This document shows positions 27,373 through 35,216 of a DNA stretch of 64,000 bases, one piece after another (within the stretch, counting starts at the first letter, position 1; every line of letters begins with the position of its first letter). The notes under the pieces are model-generated. The model worked only from the letters and a program-made list of their open reading frames with translations, had not been told where the DNA came from and ran no database searches. The stretch spans positions 1,302,001 to 1,366,000 of the forward strand of contig NZ_JAGIOB010000001.1 in the NCBI RefSeq assembly GCF_017876495.1, written 5' to 3'. The DNA comes from Microlunatus capsulatus (GTDB lineage Bacteria; Actinomycetota; Actinomycetes; Propionibacteriales; Propionibacteriaceae). The position numbers were made by a program, and so were the translations under genes.

Positions 27373-28374
27373 TCAGCGGCGGACGACCTGGGTCCGGGCG
27401 AGCAGGTCGTGGATGGCCTGGCGGCGGGGCTGCCAGAGGGGGAACAGCACGTCGACCAGCTGGAACAGCCCGAGCAGGCTGTTCAGCCCGGGCGCGGCCC
27501 AGACCAGGGCGCGGGCGAGGGCTCGGCGCAGGTCGAGCCCGCCGGTCGCGCGGCCCTGGTCGACCGGGACGACCCGCAGGCCGCAGAGCAGCTTGCCCGG
27601 CGTCGCGGCCCGCCACCGGAGGAAGGCGGCGTGGTAGACGAACGTGATGGCGACCGAGGCGAGCGACATCAGCAGCAGGTCACCGGTCGGGATGAGGCTC
27701 TGCTGGTCCAGCACCGGCTGCGGGAGGCCCTGCTCGGCCGCGGCCACGACCTCGGCGAAGTAGGCCGAGACCCGGTCGAGGACCGGCAGCAGCAGGGGCA
27801 GGACGGCCAGCGTCGTCAGGGCGCCGACGAGGAGCGAGTCGACGAGCGACGCCAGCACGCGCCACCACCAGCCGGCGAGGCGGACCCCGTCGGCGGTGTA
27901 GGCCGCCTGGCCCGGTCGGCCGCCGACCGGTTGACCCGGGTAGGCCTGCGGGTAGCCCGGATAGCCCGGGTAGCCCTGCGGGGGCTGGCCCGGGTAGCCC
28001 TGCTGGCCCGGGTAGCCCGGCTGGTTTGGGTAGCCCGGCTGGTTCGGGTAGCCCGGCTGGCCCGGGTAACCCTGCTGGCCCTGGCCGTCGGACGGCCCGG
28101 GCTGCCCCGGCTGGCCCGACCAGGGCTGCTGCGGCGCCCACGGCTGCGGCTGCTGGCCGGGCTGGCCCTGGCCACCGGCGGGGCCGGTCGGCGGGACCGC
28201 GGGCGCGGCGGGCGCCTGCGGTGCGCCGCCCTCGCGGGCGCGGGTGTTGCGCGACCACTGCCAGCCGTCCCAGTAGCGCTCCTGGGCGCCGTCGAGCGGG
28301 TCGGCGTACCAGCCGGACGGGGCCGCGTGACGGCCGGGCGGGACCGGAGGACTGCCGACGGGGATACCAGACAC
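27373..28374 (-). CDS. RDD family membrane protein with DUF2510 and a Gly-Tyr-Pro repeat
   Basis: 333 residues, GTG start. N-terminal DUF2510 motif [22 protein letters not shown] (split here: PSGWYADP at about 19-26, YWDGWQW at about 34-40), a Pro/Gln/Gly linker with GYPGQP and GYPNQP repeats (about 100-150), then the RDD domain with about four membrane segments (168-333), including [18 protein letters not shown] and the [15 protein letters not shown] loop. RDD proteins are membrane proteins of varied, mostly unproven roles. TAGGAT lies 6 bases before the start. Confidence 0.88.
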   Translation of the reverse strand: MSGIPVGSPPVPPGRHAAPSGWYADPLDGAQERYWDGWQWSRNTRAREGGAPQAPAAPAVPPTGPAGGQGQPGQQPQPWAPQQPWSGQPGQPGPSDGQGQQGYPGQPGYPNQPGYPNQPGYPGQQGYPGQPPQGYPGYPGYPQAYPGQPVGGRPGQAAYTADGVRLAGWWWRVLASLVDSLLVGALTTLAVLPLLLPVLDRVSAYFAEVVAAAEQGLPQPVLDQQSLIPTGDLLLMSLASVAITFVYHAAFLRWRAATPGKLLCGLRVVPVDQGRATGGLDLRRALARALVWAAPGLNSLLGLFQLVDVLFPLWQPRRQAIHDLLARTQVVRR

Positions 28375-28380
28375 GCCCCC

Positions 28381-28386
28381 ATCCTA
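28381..28386 (-). promoter_or_regulatory. -10 hexamer TAGGAT, leaderless type
   Basis: On the minus strand TAGGAT ends 6 bases before GTG 28374 of the RDD gene. Confidence 0.5.
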
Positions 28387-28505
28387 GGGAGCGGAGCCCC
28401 CGTACCCGGTCCGCGCGCGGGGCCGGGAGCGCCCCGCCGGTGTGGGCGGGCCGGCAGTCGCTGCGTTATACATGGCTGGACCCGCCCCCGGACGAGGAGT
28501 CGACG

Positions 28506-30002
28506 ATGACCGCTGGTGCCCTGACCCATCTCGACAGCGCCCACCTCGGCGAGCTCGGGGTGCCCGTCCCCCGCTACGACCGGTCGGCGGTGACCACCGG
28601 GATCGTGCACTTCGGCGTCGGCGGCTTCCACCGCGCCCACCAGGCCATGTACCTCGACCGGCTGATGGAGCAGGGGCTCGCCCTCGACTGGGGCATCTGC
28701 GGCGTCGGCGTGATGCCCTCCGACGCGCGGATGCGGGACGCGATGGCCGCGCAGGACTGCCTCTACACCCTGGTGCTCAAGGACCCCGACGGCAGCTGGA
28801 CCCCGAAGGTCGTCGGCTCGGTCGTCGAGTACCTGTTCGCCCCCGACGACGCCGAGGCCGTGGTCGAGAAGATGGCCGACCCCGCCACCCGTGTCGTCTC
28901 GCTCACCGTCACCGAGGGCGGCTACAACTTCTCCCCCGTCACCGGCGAGTTCGACGCGGAGAACCCGGCCGTCGTGGCCGACCTGCGGCCGGGTGCGGTG
29001 CCGGCGACGGTGTTCGGCCTGGTCACCGAGGCCCTCGCCCGACGCCGCGATCGCGGTCAGGCCCCCTTCACCGTCATGTCCTGCGACAACATCCCCGGCA
29101 ACGGCCACATGGCCCAGCAGGTGTTCTCGGCCTTCGCCGACCTCCGCGACCCCGAGCTCGGCCGGTGGGTGCGCGCGGAGGTCAGCTTCCCCAACTCCAT
29201 GGTCGACCGGATCACCCCGGTCACCACCGACGACGACAAGGCCCAGATCGCCGAGCGGTTCGGCCTCGACGACGCCTGGCCGGTGGTCTGCGAGCCGTTC
29301 ACCCAGTGGGTCCTGGAGGACCGCTTCACCCAGGGCCGGCCCCCGCTGGAGGAGGTCGGCGTGCAGGTGGTCGACGACGTCGAGCCCTACGAGCTGATGA
29401 AGCTGCGGCTGCTCAACGCCAGCCACCAGGCGCTCTGCTACCTCGGCTACCTGGCCGGCTTCCGGCTGGTCCACGAGGTCGCGCAGGACCCGCTGTTCGC
29501 CCGGTTCCTGCGCGCCTACATGGACGACGAGGGCACGCCGACGCTGCCGCCCGTCCCGGGCATGGACCTCGAGGTCTACAAGAGCGAGCTCATCGCGCGC
29601 TTCTCCAACGACGCCGTCCGCGACACCGTGGCCCGGCTGTGCGCCGAGAGCTCCGACCGCATCCCCAAGTGGCTGCTGCCCGTCATCCGCACCAACCTCG
29701 CCGCCGGCCGCAGCACCCGCTACGCCGCGGCCGTCGTGGCCAGCTGGGCCCGCTACGCCGAGGGCGTCGACGAGCAGGGCGAGCCGATCGAGGTGGTCGA
29801 CCGGCTGGCCGAGGAGCTCACCGGGATCGCCGCCCGCCAGCAGGAGGAGCCGCTGGCCTTCGTGGCCAACCGGCGGCTGTTCGGCGACCTGGCTGACGAG
29901 CCGGGCTTCACCGAGCCCTACCTCGCGGTGCTCGGCTCCCTGCACGAGCGCGGCGCGCGGGCCACGCTCGAGTCGCTGATGGGCACGGGCTCGGCTTCCT
30001 GA
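28506..30002 (+). CDS. Mannitol-type polyol dehydrogenase (long-chain)
   Basis: 498 residues from ATG 28506, with GAGGAG upstream. Oxidises mannitol to fructose or a related polyol/hexuronate with NAD(P). Signatures: GIVHFGVGGFHRAHQAMYLD (about residues 32-51), TVTEGGYNF, MSCDNIPGNG, SFPNSMVDRITP and the catalytic Lys-Asn-His motif KLRLLNASHQALCYLG. Length matches mannitol 2-dehydrogenases of the PSLDR family. Substrate range (mannitol, arabitol, fructuronate) is not fixed by sequence. No transporter is adjacent; the ABC importer at 5-9 kb is not obviously linked. Confidence 0.9.
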   Translation: MTAGALTHLDSAHLGELGVPVPRYDRSAVTTGIVHFGVGGFHRAHQAMYLDRLMEQGLALDWGICGVGVMPSDARMRDAMAAQDCLYTLVLKDPDGSWTPKVVGSVVEYLFAPDDAEAVVEKMADPATRVVSLTVTEGGYNFSPVTGEFDAENPAVVADLRPGAVPATVFGLVTEALARRRDRGQAPFTVMSCDNIPGNGHMAQQVFSAFADLRDPELGRWVRAEVSFPNSMVDRITPVTTDDDKAQIAERFGLDDAWPVVCEPFTQWVLEDRFTQGRPPLEEVGVQVVDDVEPYELMKLRLLNASHQALCYLGYLAGFRLVHEVAQDPLFARFLRAYMDDEGTPTLPPVPGMDLEVYKSELIARFSNDAVRDTVARLCAESSDRIPKWLLPVIRTNLAAGRSTRYAAAVVASWARYAEGVDEQGEPIEVVDRLAEELTGIAARQQEEPLAFVANRRLFGDLADEPGFTEPYLAVLGSLHERGARATLESLMGTGSAS

Positions 30003-30027
30003 CCTCCGGGCCGGGTTGGTCCAGCGG

Positions 30028-30618
30028 GTGACCGGGTACCCGGACCGGCACCCGTCCCCACCCGAGGAGCCTCCCCGTGCACCGAACGCCCGCCCCCGTC
30101 CCGGACCCGCGCTGAGCACCGCGGCGCACGGCCCCGCGCGCAGCAGCCGGGACCGCAGGACCGGCACACCACCGGCGCGCGCCAGCTGGTGGTCCGGGGT
30201 CCTGGTCGGCGTGGGCGTCGCGGCCTTCGTCGACGAGACCGTCTTCCACCAGCTGCTGCACTGGCACCACTTCTACGACCGCTCGACGCCGGAGGCGGGC
30301 CTCGTGTCCGACGGCGTCTTCCACGCCGTCGGCTGGTTCGCCGTCGTCGCCGGGCTGTTCTGGTTCGCGGCGCTCCGCCGCCGGGCCGAGCTGGTGACAG
30401 CGCGCTGGGTGGGCGGGCTGCTGGTGGGGACCGGCGCCTTCCAGCTCTACGACGGCACCGTGCAGCACAAGCTGCTGGGCCTGCACCAGATCCGCTACGA
30501 CGTCGCCCTGCTGCCCTACGACCTCACCTGGAACCTCGTCGCCGTCGCCCTGCTGGTGGCCGGCGTCCTCGTCGCCCGGCGCGACCGCCGGCCGGCACCG
30601 GCCGGGCCGGGGTCCTGA
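30028..30618 (+). CDS. DUF2243 family membrane protein
   Basis: 196 residues if it starts at GTG 30028; a TTG 12 bases earlier is an alternative and the N-terminal 45 residues are Pro/Arg-rich, so the start is uncertain. Four membrane helices and the family signature AAFVDETVFHQLLHWHHFYDRSTP (split: FVDETVFHQLLHWHH in the first loop) with further His in DGTVQHKLLGLHQIR, suggesting a metal- or heme-binding membrane site. It is followed after 3 bases by the CtaG-like gene, an association that points to respiratory-chain or copper functions (inference). Confidence 0.8.
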   Translation: MTGYPDRHPSPPEEPPRAPNARPRPGPALSTAAHGPARSSRDRRTGTPPARASWWSGVLVGVGVAAFVDETVFHQLLHWHHFYDRSTPEAGLVSDGVFHAVGWFAVVAGLFWFAALRRRAELVTARWVGGLLVGTGAFQLYDGTVQHKLLGLHQIRYDVALLPYDLTWNLVAVALLVAGVLVARRDRRPAPAGPGS

Positions 30619-30621
30619 GCG

Positions 30622-31413
30622 GTGGACGGGCACGCCGGTCACGGACCCGACCCGACCACCCTGCTGGTGCTGCTGGTCGCGGTGCCGGCGGTGGTGGGCT
30701 ACCTGGTGGCCGTCCGCGGCGAGGCCGGCCGGCGGAGCTGGCCGCCCGGGCGCACCGCCTGCTGGCTGGCCGGGGTCGCCGCGGTGGTGGCGGGGACGAC
30801 CGGTCCGCTCGCCGCCGCCGCCCACACCGACTTCCGGGCGCACGCGGTGGCCCACGTGCTGGTCGGGATGCTCGGCCCGCTGCTGCTGGTCCTCGGCGCC
30901 CCGGTCACCCTGGCCCTGCGGGCCCTCCCGGTGGCGGGCGCCCGGCGGCTGAGCGGCGTGCTGCGCAGCCGCCCGCTCCGGCTGCTCACCGAGCCCGCCG
31001 TCGCCGTCGTGCTGGACCTCGGCGGCCTGTGGCTGCTCTACCGGACGCCGCTGCTGGGCTGGACGCACACCGCGCCCGCCGTCCACCTGGCGGTGCACCT
31101 GCACCTCGTGCTGGCCGGCTACCTGCTGGCCGCCGTCCTGGTGGGCCGCGACCCGCTCCCCCACCGGCGCTCGCACCGGCACCGCGCCGTCGCCCTGGTG
31201 GTGGCGCTGGCCGCGCACGGGATCCTGGCCAAGACGCTGTGGGCCGAGCCCCCGGCGGCCGTCGACGCGGCCACCGCGCAGGCGGGCGCGGTGGTCATGT
31301 ACTACGCCGGCGACGTCGTCGAGGTGGCGATGGCGGTGCTGCTGTGCCGCCGCTGGTTCGCCGGCCCCGGCGCCCGGCCGCGCGTCCGCGCCGCGGCGCT
31401 GCCGACGGGGTGA
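30622..31413 (+). CDS. Cytochrome c oxidase assembly protein, CtaG/caa3 type
   Basis: 263 residues, GTG start. Seven hydrophobic segments; conserved His-rich positions fit copper handling: FRAHAVAHVLVGMLGPLLLVLGAP (about residues 72-95), WTHTAPAVHLAVHLHLVLAGYL (about 149-170) and YYAGDVVEVAMAVLL near the end. Family members help insert copper in cytochrome oxidase or serve in copper tolerance. Co-transcribed with the DUF2243 gene 3 bases upstream. Confidence 0.85.
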   Translation: MDGHAGHGPDPTTLLVLLVAVPAVVGYLVAVRGEAGRRSWPPGRTACWLAGVAAVVAGTTGPLAAAAHTDFRAHAVAHVLVGMLGPLLLVLGAPVTLALRALPVAGARRLSGVLRSRPLRLLTEPAVAVVLDLGGLWLLYRTPLLGWTHTAPAVHLAVHLHLVLAGYLLAAVLVGRDPLPHRRSHRHRAVALVVALAAHGILAKTLWAEPPAAVDAATAQAGAVVMYYAGDVVEVAMAVLLCRRWFAGPGARPRVRAAALPTG

Positions 31414-31442
31414 GCAGGGCTGCTCCGGGGTAGCGACCCGGC

Positions 31443-32560
31443 ATGCCGTCCACCGCCCTCGGGGACCCGCGCCGGCCCGTCCCGGTGCGCACCATCCTCG
31501 CCACCATCGGCCTCGTGCTGGCCACCGCCCTGACCCTGCTGCTGCTCTACGAGGTGCGCCGGACCCTGGTCTGGGTCGTCGTCGCCGTCTTCTTCACCAT
31601 CGCGCTGTACCCGGTGACCAACTGGGTCGAGCGGCACCTCACGTGGTTCCACCGGACGCTCGCGACCCTGCTGGTGTTCCTCGTCGTGCTGGCGCTGGTC
31701 GGCGGGCTGGTGACCCTCTTCGCGGTGCCGCTGGCGCGCGAGGGGGCCGACTTCGCCGTCCGGCTGCCCGACCTGGTCGCGGACGCCCGCGCCGGTCGCG
31801 GACCCGTCGGCGACCTGCTCGAGCGCACCCACGCGCTGGGCTACCTGCAGGAGAACCAGGAGCGGATCAGCGGCTTCGTCACCGGGCTGACGACGCCGGC
31901 CGCCGGTCTGCTGCGCGAGGTGGCGACGGGGGTCGCCGGGGTGGTCACCGTCTTCGTCCTGGCCCTGCTGATGGTGCTGGAGGGCCCGAAGGTCGTCGAC
32001 GGGACGCTCACCTCATCGACAGCCCGCGGCAGCGCGAGCGGGTGCGCCGGGTGGCGGGCGACTGCGCGAAGTCGATCACCGGCTACATCTCCGGCAACCT
32101 GCTGATCAGCCTGATCTGCGGGCTGCTCACCTGGCTGGTGCTCAGCATCATGGACGTCCCGTTCGCCGGGCTGATCGCGCTGTTCGTCGCGGTGGCCGAC
32201 CTCATCCCGCTGGTCGGGGCCACCGTCGGGGCCCTGGTGGCGATCGTCGCGGCGGCGGTGCAGTCGGTGCCGGCGCTGGTCGTCGTCGCGATCTTCTTCG
32301 TCGCCTACCAGCAGCTGGAGAACCACGTCCTGCAACCGGTGATCCTGGCCCGCACGGTGAAGCTCAACCCGCTTGCCGTGCTCGTCTCGATCCTCGTCGG
32401 GGTCGAGCTGGCGGGGGTGCTGGGCGCGCTGCTGGCCATCCCCGTCGCCGGCATCGTGCAGGTGGTGCTGCGCGACGTGTGGGACCACCGGGGCGGGCAG
32501 ACCAAGGACGAGGTCACCGTCGGCGAGGACGAGCGGCCGGCGGTGCAGCCGGCCGGCTAG
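31443..32560 (+). pseudogene. AI-2E family transporter, interrupted by a one-base frameshift
   Basis: The first 190 codons from ATG 31443 encode the N-terminal half of a PerM/YhhT/TqsA-type membrane protein (LVWVVVAVFFTIALYPVTNWVERH). After GTL near 32009 the frame is lost and a TGA follows at 32103; the remaining half (LIDSPRQRERVRRV, SGNLLISLICGLLTWL, ADLIPLVGATVGA, NHVLQPVILARTVKLNPLAVLV) continues in the -1 frame to 32560. One missing base near 32010-32013 explains it and would give about 372 residues. It is either a sequencing error or a recent inactivation; the two parts are otherwise well conserved. Confidence 0.8.
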
Positions 32561-32593
32561 CCGGTCGCCGCGACCGGGTGCGGACGCGACGAC

Positions 32594-32620
32594 GCCGGTG
32601 GTCCCGTCGGGACCACCGGC
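32594..32620. terminator. Bidirectional hairpin between convergent genes
   Basis: Perfect 12-bp stem (GCCGGTGGTCCC with its complement) around the loop GTC, midway between the stops of the AI-2E transporter (32560) and the membrane-protein gene (32645). Confidence 0.75.
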
Positions 32621-32644
32621 GCCGGCCGCGTCGTGGGGTGGTGC

Positions 32645-33262
32645 TCAGGCCTCGTCGAAGCCCGCCCGGTCGACGCGGCGGTGGTACCGCATGCCCGCCA
32701 GGCCGCCCAGCAGGGCGCCGACGAGGCTGATCAGGACGATCGCGGCGACGGTGATGATCCCGCCGCCGGCGAGGGCGTCGCTGTTCACGGGCAGCCGGGG
32801 CAGCCCGTTGGCCCGGCTCATCAGGTCGACCTGGTTGCCGGCGACGAAGCCGAGCACCCCGACGACGATGGTGAAGATCACGGCCCACAGCCACACGCCG
32901 AGGCCCTGCTTGACGCCGCTGAACCGGGCCATCCGGGCGGCCACGTAGCCGCCGGCGAAGTAGGCCACCAGCACGACGACCAGCAGGATGATGCCGCTGA
33001 CCAGGCCGATGGTGCGGATCTCGCTGTCGGCCGGCTGGGTGCCGAGGACGCCCTTGTAGCCGAGCGCCGCACCGATCGCGGCCAGCAGCGCGGTGAGCAG
33101 GACCGCCGTCCCGGTGGCGGTGAGCCAGCCGAAGAACGAGCAGCCGAACTTCATGCCGCCGAACTGCTCCTTCTGGCGGGCGACCAGCTCCTGGTGGTTC
33201 GACGCGCCGCCGGTCGGGCCGGGGCGCCGGTCGCCGGTGCTGGGGTTGACTGCGCTGCTCAT
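32645..33262 (-). CDS. Four-helix membrane protein, YrzE/TIGR04086-like
   Basis: 205 residues from ATG 33262 with GAGGAG 7 bases upstream. A hydrophilic N-terminus of about 45 residues is followed by four membrane helices: KFGCSFFGWLTATGTAVLLTALLAAIGAALG (first), IGLVSGIILLVVVLVAYFAGGYVAARMARFSGVKQG (second, with the GGYVAARMAR signature), LGVWLWAVIFTIVVGVLGFVAG and a C-terminal one ending in MRYHRRVDRAG. Similar proteins often lie next to PRC-barrel/DUF2382 genes, as here. Role unknown; a general stress membrane protein is likely (inference). Confidence 0.75.
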   Translation of the reverse strand: MSSAVNPSTGDRRPGPTGGASNHQELVARQKEQFGGMKFGCSFFGWLTATGTAVLLTALLAAIGAALGYKGVLGTQPADSEIRTIGLVSGIILLVVVLVAYFAGGYVAARMARFSGVKQGLGVWLWAVIFTIVVGVLGFVAGNQVDLMSRANGLPRLPVNSDALAGGGIITVAAIVLISLVGALLGGLAGMRYHRRVDRAGFDEA

Positions 33263-33336
33263 GGTGTTTCTCCTCGTGGTCCGTGCGGGGCTGTGCCGCC
33301 GGGGCCGGGCCGCTCGGCCGCGCCCCGGACGTGGGA

Positions 33337-33372
33337 CTGCCGCCGCTCCCCACACTAGGGGAGCGGCGGCAG
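33337..33372 (-). terminator. Strong hairpin after the DUF2382 gene
   Basis: Perfect 15-bp stem (CTGCCGCCGCTCCCC with its complement) around a 6-base loop, 24 bases after the stop of the gene at 33397. Confidence 0.75.
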
Positions 33373-33396
33373 GTTCTCCGGTTCACACGACCGGGG

Positions 33397-34380
33397 TCAG
33401 CGCTTCGTGTCGCCGTCGTCCTCGAGCTCGATCTGCTCCTTGCGGACGTCCTCCGACACCGTCTCGGTGTCGGTGACCGTCTCCTTGTCGAGGCGCACGC
33501 GCTCGACCGGGACGGCCTCCTTCTGCACGACCGGCTGCTCGGCGTGGAGGACGACCTCGTGCTCCTCCTCGCTGATGGCGGGGCCGTCGTAGGCCTCACC
33601 GCGGTTGCCCTCGGTGATGGGCTCGCGCTCGAGCCGCACCTCCTCGTGGCTCACCGGCACGGTCTGGGTGACGTTCTCGGTCACGACGTACTTGCGCAGC
33701 CGCGCGCGACCGGTCTCCCGCTGGGTGGTGCCCACGGTGACCTGCTCCTCGGAGCGGGTCATGGCCTCGTCGGTCGTCGGGCCCGAGGTGTCGTGCCCGA
33801 CGGCGCCGCGGGTGCGGTCGTCGTCGAGGTCGCGGTCGGTGGCCGTGGTGGTGCCGAGGTCGTCGTCGCGGTCGGTGCCGGTGGTGGTCCCGGTGCCGGC
33901 GGCGAAGCCGGTCCCGGCGCCGGTGCCGCCGGTGGTCGCGGTCTCGGAGTAGTCGGCGTCGGAGGCGTTCTCGACGTAGCCGCTCGCGATGCCGGTCTCG
34001 GTGCCGGTGCCGCTCTGGGTGCCGGAGGTGGAGTCGGCGTAGCCGGCGCCGGTGGAGCCGCTGCCCAGGCCGTAGTAGGCGTAGAGCTGGTCCTCCTCCT
34101 CGGGCGACAGGTTGCCGTCGGGGTCGACGCGCGGGGCGTCGGTGACCTTGGACTTGTCGTACCCGACGACGACGTCGTCGCCGTCGACGCGGGCGCCCTC
34201 GAGCGGGACGAAGGACTCCTTGGTGCCGAACAGACCGGTCTTGGCGGTCACCCAGGTGGGGTCGCCGGTCGCGTCGTCCAGGTAGATCTGACCGATGCCC
34301 CCGATCTTGCCGCCGTCGGTGGAGACGACGTTCCCGCCGGAACCGGCGAGCGTGCGTGCTTGGTCAGTGGTCAGGCTCAC
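33397..34380 (-). CDS. PRC-barrel and DUF2382 stress protein
   Basis: 327 residues, GTG start with AAGGAG upstream. PRC-barrel at the N-terminus (GGKIGGIGQIYLDDATGDPTWVTAKTG, about residues 23-49), a Gly/Thr/Asp-rich disordered linker (about 100-200) and the DUF2382 domain with repeated ERVRLDKE/EEVRLEREP-like strands (about 205-315). Such proteins are common, highly acidic, stress-induced actinobacterial proteins of unknown action. A SigB/SigF-type promoter lies 71 bases upstream and a strong terminator follows, so it is a single-gene unit. Confidence 0.88.
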   Translation of the reverse strand: MSLTTDQARTLAGSGGNVVSTDGGKIGGIGQIYLDDATGDPTWVTAKTGLFGTKESFVPLEGARVDGDDVVVGYDKSKVTDAPRVDPDGNLSPEEEDQLYAYYGLGSGSTGAGYADSTSGTQSGTGTETGIASGYVENASDADYSETATTGGTGAGTGFAAGTGTTTGTDRDDDLGTTTATDRDLDDDRTRGAVGHDTSGPTTDEAMTRSEEQVTVGTTQRETGRARLRKYVVTENVTQTVPVSHEEVRLEREPITEGNRGEAYDGPAISEEEHEVVLHAEQPVVQKEAVPVERVRLDKETVTDTETVSEDVRKEQIELEDDGDTKR

Positions 34381-34418
34381 GATGGTGCTCCTTCTGGGAC
34401 GACCTCGCGGTCACCGGT

Positions 34419-34433
34419 GTTTACGGTGTAAAC
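34419..34433. promoter_or_regulatory. Perfect inverted repeat GTTTAC-GGT-GTAAAC
   Basis: A 6-3-6 perfect palindrome in the leader of the DUF2382 gene, 17 bases downstream of the -10 of the SigB/SigF-type promoter. It is AT-richer than its surroundings and could be an operator. Confidence 0.4.
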
Positions 34434-34450
34434 GCCGTCCCGTCACTGCT

Positions 34451-34475
34451 GTACCCCCGGGCCGTGGAGCCAAAC
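34451..34475 (-). promoter_or_regulatory. SigB/SigF-type stress promoter
   Basis: On the minus strand GTTT (34475-34472) and GGGTAC (34456-34451) are spaced by exactly 15 bases, matching the GTTT-N15-17-GGGTAT/C consensus of actinobacterial general stress sigma factors. It reads toward the PRC-barrel/DUF2382 gene. Confidence 0.65.
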
Positions 34476-34507
34476 AGGGACCGCGCGGAGCTTCCCGCAC
34501 GGTCCCT
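34476..34507 (-). terminator. Hairpin after the membrane-protein gene at 34529
   Basis: AGGGACCG pairs with CGGTCCCT across 16 bases that can themselves pair in part; 21 bases after the stop of the gene at 34529. It abuts the -35 element of the SigB/SigF-type promoter. Confidence 0.5.
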
Positions 34508-34528
34508 GGTCGTCCCTCTGGCGCTGGG

Positions 34529-35083
34529 TCAGCGGCCGATGCCCAGGCGGTCGGTCACGCCCGAGAGGACCGAGGTGGGGCGCTGCTGCTCGCCGGCGAA
34601 GCTGCTGATGACCAGCAGGGCGCCGGTGAGGGCCGGGATGACCCACTGCAGCGTCTGGAGCTGCTCCTGGGCCTTCGCGACCTCGGGCGGGGTGCTGGCG
34701 GCCGGCTCGGTGCCGGAGGCGGCGGGCACGGCGCCGTGGTCGGAGACCTTGCGGCCCAGCACCCGGCTGTAGCCGGTGGCGCCGAGCGCGGCGACGGTCA
34801 CGACGGTCTTGACGACCGACATCGTGCCGACGCCCTGCTGGCCGGCGATCCGCTGGCGGTTGCCGAGCAGCTGGCCGACGGAGCCGACGAGGTGGGCGCC
34901 GATGGCGACGGCGTTGACCGGGGTCCAGGCGTCCCAGCCGGCGTTGGAGACGGCGCCGGTCGAGCGGGCGTCGCTGGCGGCCGAGGCGGCGCGGTTCAGG
35001 GCCACCGCGTTGGCGAGGGTCCCGCCGAACCAGGCCGACAGGCCGACGTCGTGCAGCGAGCGGGAGATGACATTGGTCTTCAT
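34529..35083 (-). CDS. Membrane protein of unknown function in the stress cluster
   Basis: 184 residues, ATG with GAGGAGCTCC upstream. Hydrophobic, Ala/Gly-rich: a first segment LSAWFGGTLANAVALNRAA (about residues 15-33), WTPVNAVAIGAHLVGSVGQLLGNRQR (about 53-78), VVKTVVTVAALGATGYSRVLGRKV (about 90-113), an Ala/Pro/Thr linker, and a last helix LQWVIPALTGALLVISSFAGEQQRP. The same layout occurs in other actinobacterial membrane proteins near stress genes; no function known. A weak SigB-like promoter (GTGT-N16-GGGTAG at 35143-35118) lies 35 bases upstream. Confidence 0.7.
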   Translation of the reverse strand: MKTNVISRSLHDVGLSAWFGGTLANAVALNRAASAASDARSTGAVSNAGWDAWTPVNAVAIGAHLVGSVGQLLGNRQRIAGQQGVGTMSVVKTVVTVAALGATGYSRVLGRKVSDHGAVPAASGTEPAASTPPEVAKAQEQLQTLQWVIPALTGALLVISSFAGEQQRPTSVLSGVTDRLGIGR

Positions 35084-35117
35084 GGAGCTCCTCGAGACTT
35101 GGTGCGGACCTCCATGA

Positions 35118-35143
35118 CTACCCCGCGCCTCCGGGCCTCACAC
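35118..35143 (-). promoter_or_regulatory. Possible weak SigB-type promoter
   Basis: GTGT and GGGTAG on the minus strand, 16 bases apart, upstream of the membrane-protein gene starting at 35083. It deviates from consensus at one base in each box. Confidence 0.35.
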
Positions 35144-35216
35144 GGCGGGGGCCCGTGGGAAGGCTCACGCATCCAGATCGCCGCCGGGCCCGTACGTGGC
35201 GCGCCCGGCCGTGCCG

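Noticed and set aside
32001-32020. Programmed -1 ribosomal frameshift in the AI-2E transporter
   Set aside because: There is no slippery heptamer or clear downstream structure, and family members are not known to use recoding; a one-base loss is simpler.
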